DNA of 15,685 nucleotides from Candidatus Sumerlaeota bacterium (GCA_026398575.1 JAPLSP010000063.1:1-15685), one strand, 5' to 3'. Positions 1 to 7,377 are shown, counted from the stretch's first letter. Notes: generated by a model from the sequence alone, not told the origin. Translations and numbers: made by a program.

Positions 1-31
1 GGCAGCAAGCAACCGCACTCCAAAAGCTGGC
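1..31. repeat. Dispersed repeat, left copy (inverted relative to 15545-15575)
   Basis: The 15 bases at 17-31 are the exact reverse complement of 15545-15559, and bases 1-16 match the continuation 15560-15575 at 12 of 16 positions, giving 27 of 31 overall. The repeat may continue beyond the window edge. The core (GCCAGCTTTTGGAGT on the minus strand) followed by a GC-rich half-palindrome looks like an intergenic dispersed repeat rather than coding sequence. Its function is unknown. Confidence 0.6.
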
Positions 32-70
32 GCCGCTCCCATCCGCATGAATCTTTTTTCCCGGCGTGAC

Positions 71-107
71 TATTCGCGATGATTTATTATTATCGTATTT
101 GCGAATA
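71..107. promoter_or_regulatory. 7-bp inverted repeat upstream of the antitoxin promoter
   Basis: TATTCGC at 71-77 is mirrored by GCGAATA at 101-107, with an AT-rich 23-base centre. It lies about 30 bp upstream of the -35 box. Ribbon-helix-helix antitoxins often bind inverted repeats near their own promoter, so this could be an operator; the arms are also compatible with a weak hairpin. Only the symmetry is seen directly; the role is inference. Confidence 0.3.
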
Positions 108-137
108 TGAGTACTTGGCATTTGGTGAAGCAGTCGG

Positions 138-166
138 TTGACACACTGCAAGCTATGCTGTATTGT
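138..166 (+). promoter_or_regulatory. Sigma70-type promoter for the antitoxin gene
   Basis: A consensus -35 hexamer TTGACA at 138-143 is followed after exactly 17 bases by TATTGT at 161-166, a good -10 match. Transcription would start near 173, leaving a leader of about 22 bases that contains the GGGAGA ribosome binding site at 182-187. It is the clearest promoter in the window and could also serve the propeller gene, which begins 8 bases after the antitoxin stop. Confidence 0.65.
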
Positions 167-194
167 TCATCTATCGCTTTTGGGAGAGACAATG

Positions 195-422
195 ATGAAA
201 ACGATCATCATTACGATAGAGGATGAGACGCTGGAACGCACACGACAGCTTGCCGCGAAGCGCCACATATCGGTTGATGAATTGATTGGGAAGGCGCTTG
301 CCGGGAAGACTCCGAAACGTTCACACAGATACAGCTGGTTGGACGAATGCTTTGCTATAATGGATCGCGCCAACGGCGATTCGCATGGAGCGATCTGGAA
401 GCGGAGCGATCTGCATCTCTGA
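195..422 (+). CDS. VapB-like antitoxin, orphan
   Basis: A 75-residue protein that begins with a beta-strand-like segment (MKTIIITIEDETLERTRQL), then a helical segment (AAKRHISVDELIGKAL). This is the pattern of ribbon-helix-helix or VapB-type antitoxins, which bind DNA as dimers and neutralise a toxin through the C-terminus. The C-terminal end, IWKRSDLHL, resembles the W-x-R-x-[DE]-L tail seen in many VapB proteins. Start 195 is preferred over the adjacent ATG at 192 because GGGAGA (182-187) is then 7 bases away; a good promoter lies at 138-166. The partner toxin, usually a PIN-domain VapC overlapping or directly following, is absent: the next gene is a secreted propeller starting 8 bases on. 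It may therefore be an orphan left by loss of the toxin. The family call rests on pattern only. Confidence 0.6.
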   Translation: MKTIIITIEDETLERTRQLAAKRHISVDELIGKALAGKTPKRSHRYSWLDECFAIMDRANGDSHGAIWKRSDLHL

Positions 423-430
423 AGATTTTG

Positions 431-1897
431 ATGAATAGCATGCCAACTACCCGCAAACGATTGCCCAATATGCTGCATGGCTTACCCCCATTGGCGGCGC
501 TCATCTGCGCCGCTCTGGTTCTCAGTCAGACTGTCTACGCCCAGAAACTGGACACAGACGTGAAGCTCCTCTTTTCCACTTCCCAAGACGTCGCCAACAC
601 ATGGGGCCAGCTGCGATTTGGCGCCACGCCCATGCAGAAGATTCGGGATTGCGACAATCCCGGCTTTTCGCTGGCGTGCTGCCTGCCGCAGCCGGATGGT
701 TCCTGGCGTGTGTACGGCCAGGTGTTCAAGAATGGCCCGACCGAGACATCGAATTCCTGGAAACTGATTCGCGCCACGACGCGCGATGGGGGGCGGTTTG
801 AGAACGTCGAGACCGTGTTCGAACCTGAGCCGGGACCGTGGACCGCGCATCTCGGTCTGGCCTACAACCCGGATGCGAAAGAGTTCCTGGCGTTGAAGCT
901 GCGGGTTGATGACAACGGCTTCGCCTACCGGGCTTTCTTCAGCGCCGACGGGCGGAGTTGGAAGGAGCACGCGGGCAATCCGCTTTTCTACGATGGGGAC
1001 TCCATGGGGCTTTTCTGGAGTCCGGCCGCACGCCGTTTTATATGCAGCAGCAAGACGCTCCAGCCATTCGCCAAGCGCCTCCAGGATCATGGCGGGACGC
1101 ATCCGCAGAACAAAGACGACAATCTGCGCGACCGGCGCGTCTTGGCAATCCGCTCCAGCAGCGACGGGCGAACGTGGGCGCCCTCCGATTCGATGATGAA
1201 TGTCTGGAACAGGCTTGACCGCTACAAGCCTCTGCCTGCGGAGCAGATGATCACGCCCGATGACGGCGACCCGCCGGACATGGAGTTCTATCGCGGCATC
1301 GGCTTCTGGTATCACGATCGCAGTTACCTGGTCGTGTTGAACTATGCCGCCAGCCCTCTGGCCCCTCGCAAACACGGCCCGCAACTGGACACGGAGTGGT
1401 GGGTGAGCCGCGATGGGCTTGTCTGGGAGCGGCCCTATCGCGGGATCAACGCATTGGGCGATGCGTTCCCGGGGGTTCCCAATATCACCCACAATCCGAT
1501 GATCATTGACGGCATGATCCTGTTTCATTTCGGCGCCCAACTGTTCGGCATGAAGCAGGACCGGATCAGCTTTGCCGGCGCGCGGGCCAACGCCGAGTTT
1601 TCCACGCGCCCGTTCCAGATGCCGCAGGCGGACCTGTATCTCAATGCCGCGATTCCGGCGCCAGATCGTCCGTTCGCGGCGCAGCAGGCCTATGTGATGG
1701 CGGACGTGCTGGATGATCAAGGACAAGTCGTGCCGGGATTCGAGGCCGAGAAGTGTGTCATCCAGCGCTCCGACCGGATTGACTTGCCGCTGAGGTGGAA
1801 CGGCAAGTCGGCCCGCGAATTGGCCGGACACCAGATCAGCCTCCGTTTTCATCTGCGCAGCGCCAACATCTATGCCGTCACGTCGGGAATGAAATAA
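431..1897 (+). CDS. Secreted beta-propeller protein, glycosidase-like, family uncertain
   Basis: About 488 residues. The N-terminus has a basic stretch (TTRKR) then a hydrophobic core (LAALICAALVLSQTVYA) and a likely cleavage after VYA, so the product is exported. The mature part has repeated blade-like units of the five-bladed propeller type used by GH32, GH43 and sialidase-like enzymes: FFSADGRSWKEHAGNPLFYD, IRSSSDGRTWAPSD and WWVSRDGLVWERPYR are successive 'S-x-DG-x-x-W' blade edges. Acidic patches (FYDGDSMGLFW; DGDPPDMEFYRG) could hold catalytic carboxylates but no family signature is complete. The C-terminus (LRFHLRSANIYAVTS) is a beta-sandwich-like end as in GH32-type proteins. The start is uncertain: ATG 431, 440 or 470 are in frame and none has a strong Shine-Dalgarno; 431 lies just 8 bases past the antitoxin stop. 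Substrate unknown; membership in this enzyme cluster suggests a glycan. Confidence 0.75.
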   Translation: MNSMPTTRKRLPNMLHGLPPLAALICAALVLSQTVYAQKLDTDVKLLFSTSQDVANTWGQLRFGATPMQKIRDCDNPGFSLACCLPQPDGSWRVYGQVFKNGPTETSNSWKLIRATTRDGGRFENVETVFEPEPGPWTAHLGLAYNPDAKEFLALKLRVDDNGFAYRAFFSADGRSWKEHAGNPLFYDGDSMGLFWSPAARRFICSSKTLQPFAKRLQDHGGTHPQNKDDNLRDRRVLAIRSSSDGRTWAPSDSMMNVWNRLDRYKPLPAEQMITPDDGDPPDMEFYRGIGFWYHDRSYLVVLNYAASPLAPRKHGPQLDTEWWVSRDGLVWERPYRGINALGDAFPGVPNITHNPMIIDGMILFHFGAQLFGMKQDRISFAGARANAEFSTRPFQMPQADLYLNAAIPAPDRPFAAQQAYVMADVLDDQGQVVPGFEAEKCVIQRSDRIDLPLRWNGKSARELAGHQISLRFHLRSANIYAVTSGMK

Positions 1898-1963
1898 AAC
1901 CGCGACTGCGCGTTGTCCTCGATGGATGGAAACTGCCCAAAGCACCAAGAATGCATACTTTCC

Positions 1964-1968
1964 AGGAG
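1964..1968 (+). promoter_or_regulatory. Ribosome binding site AGGAG deciding start 1977
   Basis: AGGAG lies 8 bases before ATG 1977. The in-frame ATG at 1926 has no such site and would add 17 residues ahead of a normal signal peptide, so 1977 is the better start. Confidence 0.6.
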
Positions 1969-1976
1969 CTTATGTC

Positions 1977-4445
1977 ATGCAGAAAACAACAATCTATCTC
2001 TTCACTGGGATAATGGCACTACTGGCGCTATTGGTCCCTGCTTCAAGGCTTTACGCTGAGGCTTCGTCTCCGGTCGCCGTTCAGGTGGACTGGCCGGAAT
2101 TCTTGAAGAGGCATGATTTGGTTTTTGAGACCTTGCCGGAGAATTTCGATTTCGGGGCGTTTCTGGGGAATGGACTGCTCGGCGCGACGATTTATCGCGA
2201 CGGCGCCAACCGACTGCGATTTGAGATGGGGAGATCGGACGTTACCGAGCATCGGCGCGACAATGGCCGCTTGCCGATTGGCGGGCTTGTTTTGGAAACC
2301 TGTGGCAAGATTATGGAAGGAACGATGCGGCTCGATCTCTGGAACGCGGAGGTTCGCGGCGAGGTGAAGACGGAGAAAGGCTCGCTGCAATTCCGCGCGC
2401 TGATCCACACCGATCTCATTGTGCTGATCATTGAGCTGGAGGCCAGCGACGGCGAGAAGGATGCGAAGTTCATCTGGAACGCCCGGCCCGCCGCGGACAA
2501 GCGCAACAGCACACGGCTGACTGATTCGCCGAATCCGACGTCAACGACCGAAACCATCGAAGGCGTTTCCGTTTGCGTTCAGCCGCGTTTTGCAGGCGGC
2601 GAGTTCGCCAGCGCCTTCAGGGAGGTTCCGATAAAGAACGCCCAGAATGCGCGGCGGATTTATATGAGCATCGCCGATTCCTTCCCCGCCAGTACAGCGC
2701 GCAAGGACGTTGTGGCGACGCTTCAAAAAGCGGCGGCGGGCGATTTCCCGCGGCTGCTGGAAACGCATCGCGCCTGGTGGCATGATTTTTATCCCAGGAG
2801 CTTTGTCTCCATCCCCGACACACAGTTGGAGAGTTTTTATTGGATTCAGTTCTATAAACTCGCCAGCGCCTCGCGCCCGGACCGCCCACCGGTTGACCTG
2901 CTCGGCCCCTGGTATCGCGACACCGGCTGGCCGCGCATCTGGTGGAACCTCAACATCCAGACGCTCTACCTGCCGGTCTATGCCGGCAATCACCTCGAAC
3001 TGGGCGAGTCGTTCATCAACTTCATGGACGCCAAGCGCGCCAACTTCGCACGCAACGCCAAAGAAATCTGGAAATTCGACGACTGCGCCACCGTCCCGCA
3101 CACTACCGATAATGAAGGCCTGCGCGGCGACGGCACGTGCGCCCCGGATAACTACATCAATCCAGGCGACTTCACCTGGGCGCTGCACAACTACTGGCAG
3201 CACTACCGCTATTCGATGGATGAAAGCATGGTCACCGACCAGAAAAAGCACGCCTTCTATCCGCTGCTGCGCGGCAGCGTGAACCTCTATCTCCATCTGC
3301 TGAAAAAAGGCGACGACGGCAAACTGCATCTGCCCGTGCTGCACTCGCCGGAATACGGCAACGACAGCGACAATAACTACAACCTCTCGCTGCTGCGCTG
3401 GGCGTGCCAGACGCTGATCGCGCTCAATCAGCGATACAACCTCAACGATCCGCTTCTTCCCAAGTGGCAGGAGACGTTGAAGGATCTGGTTGATTATCAG
3501 GCGGATGAGAAAGGCCTGCGCATCGGCGCCGGGATGTCGTTCACTAAATCGCACCGCCACTGGTCGCATATCCTCATGGTTCATCCGCTGCACATCATGG
3601 ATTTGAGCCAGCCCGCGAACCGCGATCTGATCGTCAAGTCCATCAATCACTGGCTGACCGTGGGCGGCGGCGCCGGCGTTTTTGGCTGGTCGCGCGCGGC
3701 GGCGGCTTCGCTCTATGCCGCGCTGGGCGACGGCGACAACGCCATTGACAGCATCCACAAGCACTTGTCCAACGCGCGGTTCGTGCGGCCCAACACCATG
3801 TATATCGAAGGCTCGCCGGTCATCGAATGCTCCATCGTTCTCGCACGCTCGCTTCAGGATATGCTTCTGCAAAGCTGGGGCGGAACGATTAATATTTTCC
3901 CTGCAATTCCCAAAGCATGGAACGAGGCCGTCTTCCATGACCTGCGAGCCGAAGGCGCCTTCCTCGTCAGCGCCGAACGCAAGGGCGGGAAGACGGTATG
4001 GGCGCGCGTCAAAAGCCTCGCGGGCGAACCCCTCCGGATCAAGCCGGGGATGGATGGCGAGGTGAAGGCTCTCGTGGATGGAAAGAGCGCGCCGTTGAAA
4101 ACGCTGGCCGGCGGCGTCTATGAAATCGCGCTCGCGAAAGGCGCCGAGGCGCTATTCTTCGTTGGAGACACGCCGCCAACTCCCGTGATCAAGCCCCTCG
4201 CCGCCGATCCTGCCAACTGCAACTTCTACGGCTCGAAACTACATGCGGCAGCGATGGCAACATCCGCAGCGATCACGCTGAAGCCCGCCCTTTCGAGCGG
4301 CAAACCGGCGAAAGCGTCCAGCGTCTGGGGACGCGGTCTGGAGGCGGCAAAAGCATTCGATGACAACACCGGCACGCGCTGGGCGCTTCATCGAAAGCAA
4401 CCAGCGGCTGGCTGGAAGTGGATTTGGGAAAAGACACCGAGGTAG
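1977..4445 (+). CDS. GH95-like (alpha/alpha)6 glycoside hydrolase, frameshifted in its C-terminal F5/8 domain
   Basis: As read, 822 residues. A signal peptide (hydrophobic IMALLALLVPAS, cleavage near LYA) is followed by an N-terminal beta-sandwich (FGAFLGNGLLGATIYRDGAN), a long six-hairpin helical domain and a beta-sandwich tail (INIFPAIPKAW). Landmarks match GH95 alpha-L-fucosidases/galactosidases: WNLNIQ (323-328, Asn-x-Asn pair), SPEYG with Glu459 as candidate general acid, HRHWSH at 526-531, and GWSRA followed by ALGDGDNA. The aspartate that normally precedes the GWS motif in GH95 is not evident (GGGAGVFGWS), so the exact family or activity may differ. From about residue 770 an F5/8 type C carbohydrate-binding domain begins (AKAFDDNTGTRW) but the frame is lost after Trp802; the reading continues out of frame to TAG at 4443-4445. 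Restored by one base, the protein would be about 895 residues, ending at 4663. The catalytic domain is upstream of the lesion and could still be made. Confidence 0.8.
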   Translation: MQKTTIYLFTGIMALLALLVPASRLYAEASSPVAVQVDWPEFLKRHDLVFETLPENFDFGAFLGNGLLGATIYRDGANRLRFEMGRSDVTEHRRDNGRLPIGGLVLETCGKIMEGTMRLDLWNAEVRGEVKTEKGSLQFRALIHTDLIVLIIELEASDGEKDAKFIWNARPAADKRNSTRLTDSPNPTSTTETIEGVSVCVQPRFAGGEFASAFREVPIKNAQNARRIYMSIADSFPASTARKDVVATLQKAAAGDFPRLLETHRAWWHDFYPRSFVSIPDTQLESFYWIQFYKLASASRPDRPPVDLLGPWYRDTGWPRIWWNLNIQTLYLPVYAGNHLELGESFINFMDAKRANFARNAKEIWKFDDCATVPHTTDNEGLRGDGTCAPDNYINPGDFTWALHNYWQHYRYSMDESMVTDQKKHAFYPLLRGSVNLYLHLLKKGDDGKLHLPVLHSPEYGNDSDNNYNLSLLRWACQTLIALNQRYNLNDPLLPKWQETLKDLVDYQADEKGLRIGAGMSFTKSHRHWSHILMVHPLHIMDLSQPANRDLIVKSINHWLTVGGGAGVFGWSRAAAASLYAALGDGDNAIDSIHKHLSNARFVRPNTMYIEGSPVIECSIVLARSLQDMLLQSWGGTINIFPAIPKAWNEAVFHDLRAEGAFLVSAERKGGKTVWARVKSLAGEPLRIKPGMDGEVKALVDGKSAPLKTLAGGVYEIALAKGAEALFFVGDTPPTPVIKPLAADPANCNFYGSKLHAAAMATSAAITLKPALSSGKPAKASSVWGRGLEAAKAFDDNTGTRWALHRKQPAAGWKWIWEKTPR

Positions 4446-4663
4446 GGCAGGTCGTCGTAATGGAGATCGGTTTCCCGCGCACACAGGAATTCAGCCTCGA
4501 ATGCCGTTCGAGCGAAAGCGCCGCCTGGAAGGAACTGGCGAAAGGAACCACGCTCGGTCCCGAGAAAAAAATCACCTTCCCGCCCGTCACCACCCGCTAC
4601 ATCCGCCTGAACATCTTCAAAGCCAATGGCGTTCCAACCATCGAAGAAGTACGCGTCATGTAA
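4385..4663 (+). pseudogene. Detached C-terminal part of the F5/8 type C domain of the GH95-like enzyme
   Basis: This stretch, in the -1 frame relative to 1977-4445, reads ASSKATSGWLEVDLGKD and later RYIRLNIFKANGVPTIEEVRVM before TAA at 4661-4663. These are the middle and end of a discoidin (F5/8 type C, CBM32-like) domain whose first part, AFDDNTGTRW, is in the other frame immediately upstream. It has no start codon or ribosome binding site of its own at the domain boundary. The two halves fit if one G is added to the GGG at 4381-4383, giving TRWGASS. It would bind a sugar on the target glycan and keep the enzyme near its substrate. Confidence 0.75.
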
Positions 4664-4664
4664 T

Positions 4665-4876
4665 CCTGGGAGCGCGGGCGTCCCCGCCCGCAACGCGCGC
4701 GCTTGCCGTAAAAACTTTGGATTTAAGCTGCGATGCCAAAAACAGCTCTGCGGGCGAGGCCCCCCTGGGAGCGCGGGCGTCCTCGCCCGCAACGCGCGCG
4801 CTTGCCGTAAAAAACTATGGATTTAAGCTGCAATGCCAAAAACAGCTTTGCGGGCGAGGACGCCCGCGCTCCCAGG
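4665..4876. repeat. Two tandem copies of a GC-rich palindromic (MITE/REP-like) element
   Basis: Copy 1 begins at 4665 and copy 2 at 4764 (about 99-base period, very similar sequence). Copy 2 (4764-4876) has perfect 28-bp terminal inverted repeats, 4764-4791 against 4849-4876, around a less GC-rich centre of 57 bases. Copy 1's right end is truncated into copy 2. Translated, the arms give strings such as GSAGVPAR, a spurious peptide signature I associate with intergenic repeats in PVC-group genomes. The element fills most of the 312-base gap between the GH95-like and GH32 genes and could form a strong hairpin that limits read-through. Confidence 0.85.
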
Positions 4877-4975
4877 GGCAAGCCCGCGCGAAAAATGGCT
4901 TTGCCAGAGTCTCTCATTTTATGCGAATGTGCTCGCGTTCAAGTTTTCATTCGATCTTAATCCCAGGAGAACGGC

Positions 4976-7177
4976 ATGATGGTATCTGTTCATGCTCTCA
5001 AGAACGCGGTATGCGCTGTCGCTTTCATGCCGGCGCTGCTGATCACGATAGCCGTTTTCGCGCACAGCGCTGAAGATGTCCTCATCGCCGACTTTGAAGG
5101 CAAGGACTATGGCGCCTGGACCGTCGTGGGCGAGGCGTTCGGCCCCGGTCCGGCGCAGGGGACCATGCCAAGACAGATGGCGGTCAGCGGATATCAGGGG
5201 AAGGGATTGGTCAACAGTTTTTATCAGGGCGATAACACGACCGGTACGCTGACCTCGCCCGAGTTCACGATCAATCGCGCGTATCAGCAATTCCTGTTCG
5301 GCGGCGGCGGAACCGACGGTAAGACGTGCATGAATCTGCTCATGGACGGCAAGGTAGCGCGCACGGCCACCGGCCCGAATAAGAAACCCGGCGGCTCGGA
5401 AAAACTCGATCCGATGGCGTGGGATGTTTCGGATTTGCAGAGCAAAAAGGCGCGCATCCAGATCGTGGACATGCTCACGGGCGGCTGGGGGCATATCAAT
5501 GTGGATCAGATCGCGTTGTCGGATAAAAAGCCCGTCACGTTGCTGGTCGAGCAGAGGAGAGACATCATGATCGAAAAGCGGTATCTGAATTTCCCCGTCA
5601 AGACCGGCGCGCCCAAGCGCAAAGTCAGCGTCATCGCCGGCGGAGAGGCCGTGCGCGAGTTCGATATCGAACTGGCCGACGCCGCCAACGGCGTGGATTT
5701 TTGGGTCGCGCTCGATGTCGCCGCCTTCAAGGGCAAGACACTGTCCATCAAGGCGGACAAGCTCCTCGAAGGCTCCGAGGCGCTGAAGTTGATCGAGCAG
5801 GGCGACGCGCTCAAAGGCGCCGAAAATCTCTATCGCGAGGCGTTGCGCCCGCAATTCCATTTCTCGACGCGCCGCGGATGGAACAATGACCCGAATGGCC
5901 TGGTCTTTCACAAGGGCGAGTACCACCTCTATTATCAATACAATCCCTATGGCTGGGCGTGGGGCAATATGCACTGGGGACACGCGGTTAGCAAGGACCT
6001 GGTTCATTGGGAGGAACTGCCCATCGCAATTTATCCGAAGCAGTTTGGCGATTGGGTCTTCTCGGGCAGCGCCGTGATTGACAAGGACAACACCGCCGGA
6101 TTCAAAAAGGGCGGCGAGGACGTGATGGTCGCCGCCTTCACGAGCACGGGCCGCGGCGAAAGCATCGCCTATAGCAACGACCGGGGGCGGACGTTCACCG
6201 ACTACGAAGGCAATCCGGTCGTCAAGCACAAGGGCCGCGATCCCAAAGTGATCTGGCATGAACCGTCAAAGCAATGGGTCATGGCGCTCTATGATGAATT
6301 CGAGGGCAAGAAGTGGATCGCATTTTATACAGCGAGCGATCTGAAGAACTGGACCTATCAAAGCCGCATTGAAGGATTTTTTGAGTGCCCGGAATTTTTC
6401 GAGATCGCGCTGGATGGGGGTAAGGACCGCAAAGACAACAAGGGCGGCAAAGACCTTAAAGATAGCAAAAAGTGGGTCGCTTATGCCGCCAATGGGGAAT
6501 ACGTTGTGGGCGCCTTCGATGGCAAGGCCTTCGCCATCGAGCAACCCAAGCAGCGCTATAACTATGGCAATTGCTTCTATGCCTCGCAAGCCTACAACAA
6601 CATACCGCCCGAAGATGGCCGCTGCATTCAGATTGGATGGGGGCAGGTCAAAACGCCGGGGATGCCTTTCAATCAGCTCATGCTCTTCCCCTGCGAGCTG
6701 ACGCTGCGCAAGACAGCCGAAGGGTACCGTCTGTATTCGATGCCGGTGAAAGAAATTGAATCGCTGCACGGCAAGAAGCATTCGTGGAAGAATGAGCCGA
6801 TCAAGCCGGAGCCGCAGCCGCTGAAGGGAATCGAAGGCGAGCTGCTCGATATCAGCGCCGATTTCGCGCCGGGAGAGGCGGAGGAACTCGGCCTGAATAT
6901 ACGCGACGCAACCATCACATACAACGCAAAGAAACAGGAACTGTCCTGCCAGGGAAAGACAGCGCCGCTTCCCATGAGGGATGGGAAAATCCAGCTACGT
7001 ATTCTCGTGGATCGGACAACGATCGAGATATTCGCCAACGACGGCGCGATCTACATGCCCATCGGCGCGGTCCCGAAAGATGGCGCGCCGAAGGCGCATG
7101 AAATCTTCGCCAAAGGCGCTGGCGCTAAGATATTGGCGATGGACATCTATGAATTGAATTCAATCTGGAAGCCATGA
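4976..7177 (+). CDS. Secreted GH32 fructosidase (levanase/inulinase/invertase type)
   Basis: 733 residues; hydrolyses beta-fructosidic bonds in fructans or sucrose outside the cytoplasm. A signal peptide (AVCAVAFMPALLITIAVFAHSA) is followed by an N-terminal beta-sandwich domain (about 30-190, VLIADFEGKDYGAWTVVGEA to HINVDQIALSDKK) found ahead of some bacterial GH32 enzymes. The five-bladed propeller carries all three family signatures: WNNDPNG at 302-308 (nucleophile Asp305), GRDPKV with Asp422 stabilising the transition state, and FECPEFFE with Glu470 as acid/base. The C-terminal sandwich ends with DRTTIEIFANDGAIYMP, also classic. AGGAG at 4965-4969 is 6 bases before ATG 4976; the next ATG (4979) is equally possible. 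Residues 482-499 (GGKDRKDNKGGKDLKDSKK) are a 9-bp-repeat insertion in the loop after the acid/base motif. Catalytic residues are intact, so activity is expected; exo or endo mode and linkage cannot be read from sequence. Confidence 0.93.
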   Translation: MMVSVHALKNAVCAVAFMPALLITIAVFAHSAEDVLIADFEGKDYGAWTVVGEAFGPGPAQGTMPRQMAVSGYQGKGLVNSFYQGDNTTGTLTSPEFTINRAYQQFLFGGGGTDGKTCMNLLMDGKVARTATGPNKKPGGSEKLDPMAWDVSDLQSKKARIQIVDMLTGGWGHINVDQIALSDKKPVTLLVEQRRDIMIEKRYLNFPVKTGAPKRKVSVIAGGEAVREFDIELADAANGVDFWVALDVAAFKGKTLSIKADKLLEGSEALKLIEQGDALKGAENLYREALRPQFHFSTRRGWNNDPNGLVFHKGEYHLYYQYNPYGWAWGNMHWGHAVSKDLVHWEELPIAIYPKQFGDWVFSGSAVIDKDNTAGFKKGGEDVMVAAFTSTGRGESIAYSNDRGRTFTDYEGNPVVKHKGRDPKVIWHEPSKQWVMALYDEFEGKKWIAFYTASDLKNWTYQSRIEGFFECPEFFEIALDGGKDRKDNKGGKDLKDSKKWVAYAANGEYVVGAFDGKAFAIEQPKQRYNYGNCFYASQAYNNIPPEDGRCIQIGWGQVKTPGMPFNQLMLFPCELTLRKTAEGYRLYSMPVKEIESLHGKKHSWKNEPIKPEPQPLKGIEGELLDISADFAPGEAEELGLNIRDATITYNAKKQELSCQGKTAPLPMRDGKIQLRILVDRTTIEIFANDGAIYMPIGAVPKDGAPKAHEIFAKGAGAKILAMDIYELNSIWKP
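6422..6472. repeat. 9-bp repeat array inside the GH32 coding sequence
   Basis: About five degenerate units of the form ARRGACNNC (AAGGACCGC, AAAGACAAC, AAGGGCGGC, AAAGACCTT, AAAGATAGC) encode K-D-x triplets. They sit between FECPEFFEIALDG and KWVAY, a surface loop of variable length in GH32 enzymes. The reverse complement matches the units at 8883-8936. Length is a multiple of three, so the frame is kept. Confidence 0.75.
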
Positions 7178-7199
7178 AAAATGCGCATGCGAAATATTT

Positions 7200-7349
7200 G
7201 ACAGGATGTATTAGAGACAGGATAAATTCATCCTGTCTCCAATACATCCTGTCCCTAATTCATCCTGTCCCTAATTCATCCTGTCTCTAATACATCCTGT
7301 CTCTAATTTATCCTGTCTCTAATTTATCCTGTCATAAATTTATCGTGAA
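7200..7349. repeat. 16-bp tandem repeat array with inverted first units
   Basis: ATCCTGTC recurs with an exact 16-base period starting at 7230, 7246, 7262, 7278, 7294, 7310 and 7326, with a degenerate eighth unit at 7342. Just upstream, two units are in the opposite orientation (GACAGGAT at 7200 and 7216, also 16 apart). The inverted units are the reverse complement of units in the array, so a long stem can form. The array fills the 200-base gap between the GH32 gene and the GH71/99-like gene. It has no spacers, so it is not a CRISPR. Its function is unknown; it could end GH32 transcription or be a replication-slippage array. Confidence 0.9.
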
Positions 7350-7377
7350 TGATAAGCCAATCCTCCAATAGGAAAAG

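Noticed and set aside
482..1948. 488-residue open frame on the minus strand opposite the propeller gene
   Set aside because: It lies antisense to a gene with a signal peptide and blade motifs; the long opening is explained by GC-rich codon bias, and its translation is arginine/histidine-rich without motifs.
2541..3938. 465-residue minus-strand open frame opposite the GH95-like gene
   Set aside because: Mirror frame of a well-supported enzyme; no recognisable domain or ribosome binding site.
4375..4400. Programmed -1 frameshift in the GH95-like gene
   Set aside because: No X-XXY-YYZ slippery heptamer is present at the junction, and a single lost G in a homopolymer explains it more simply.
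7200..7349. CRISPR array
   Set aside because: The repeat has a 16-bp period with no spacers between units and two units are inverted; no cas gene is present.
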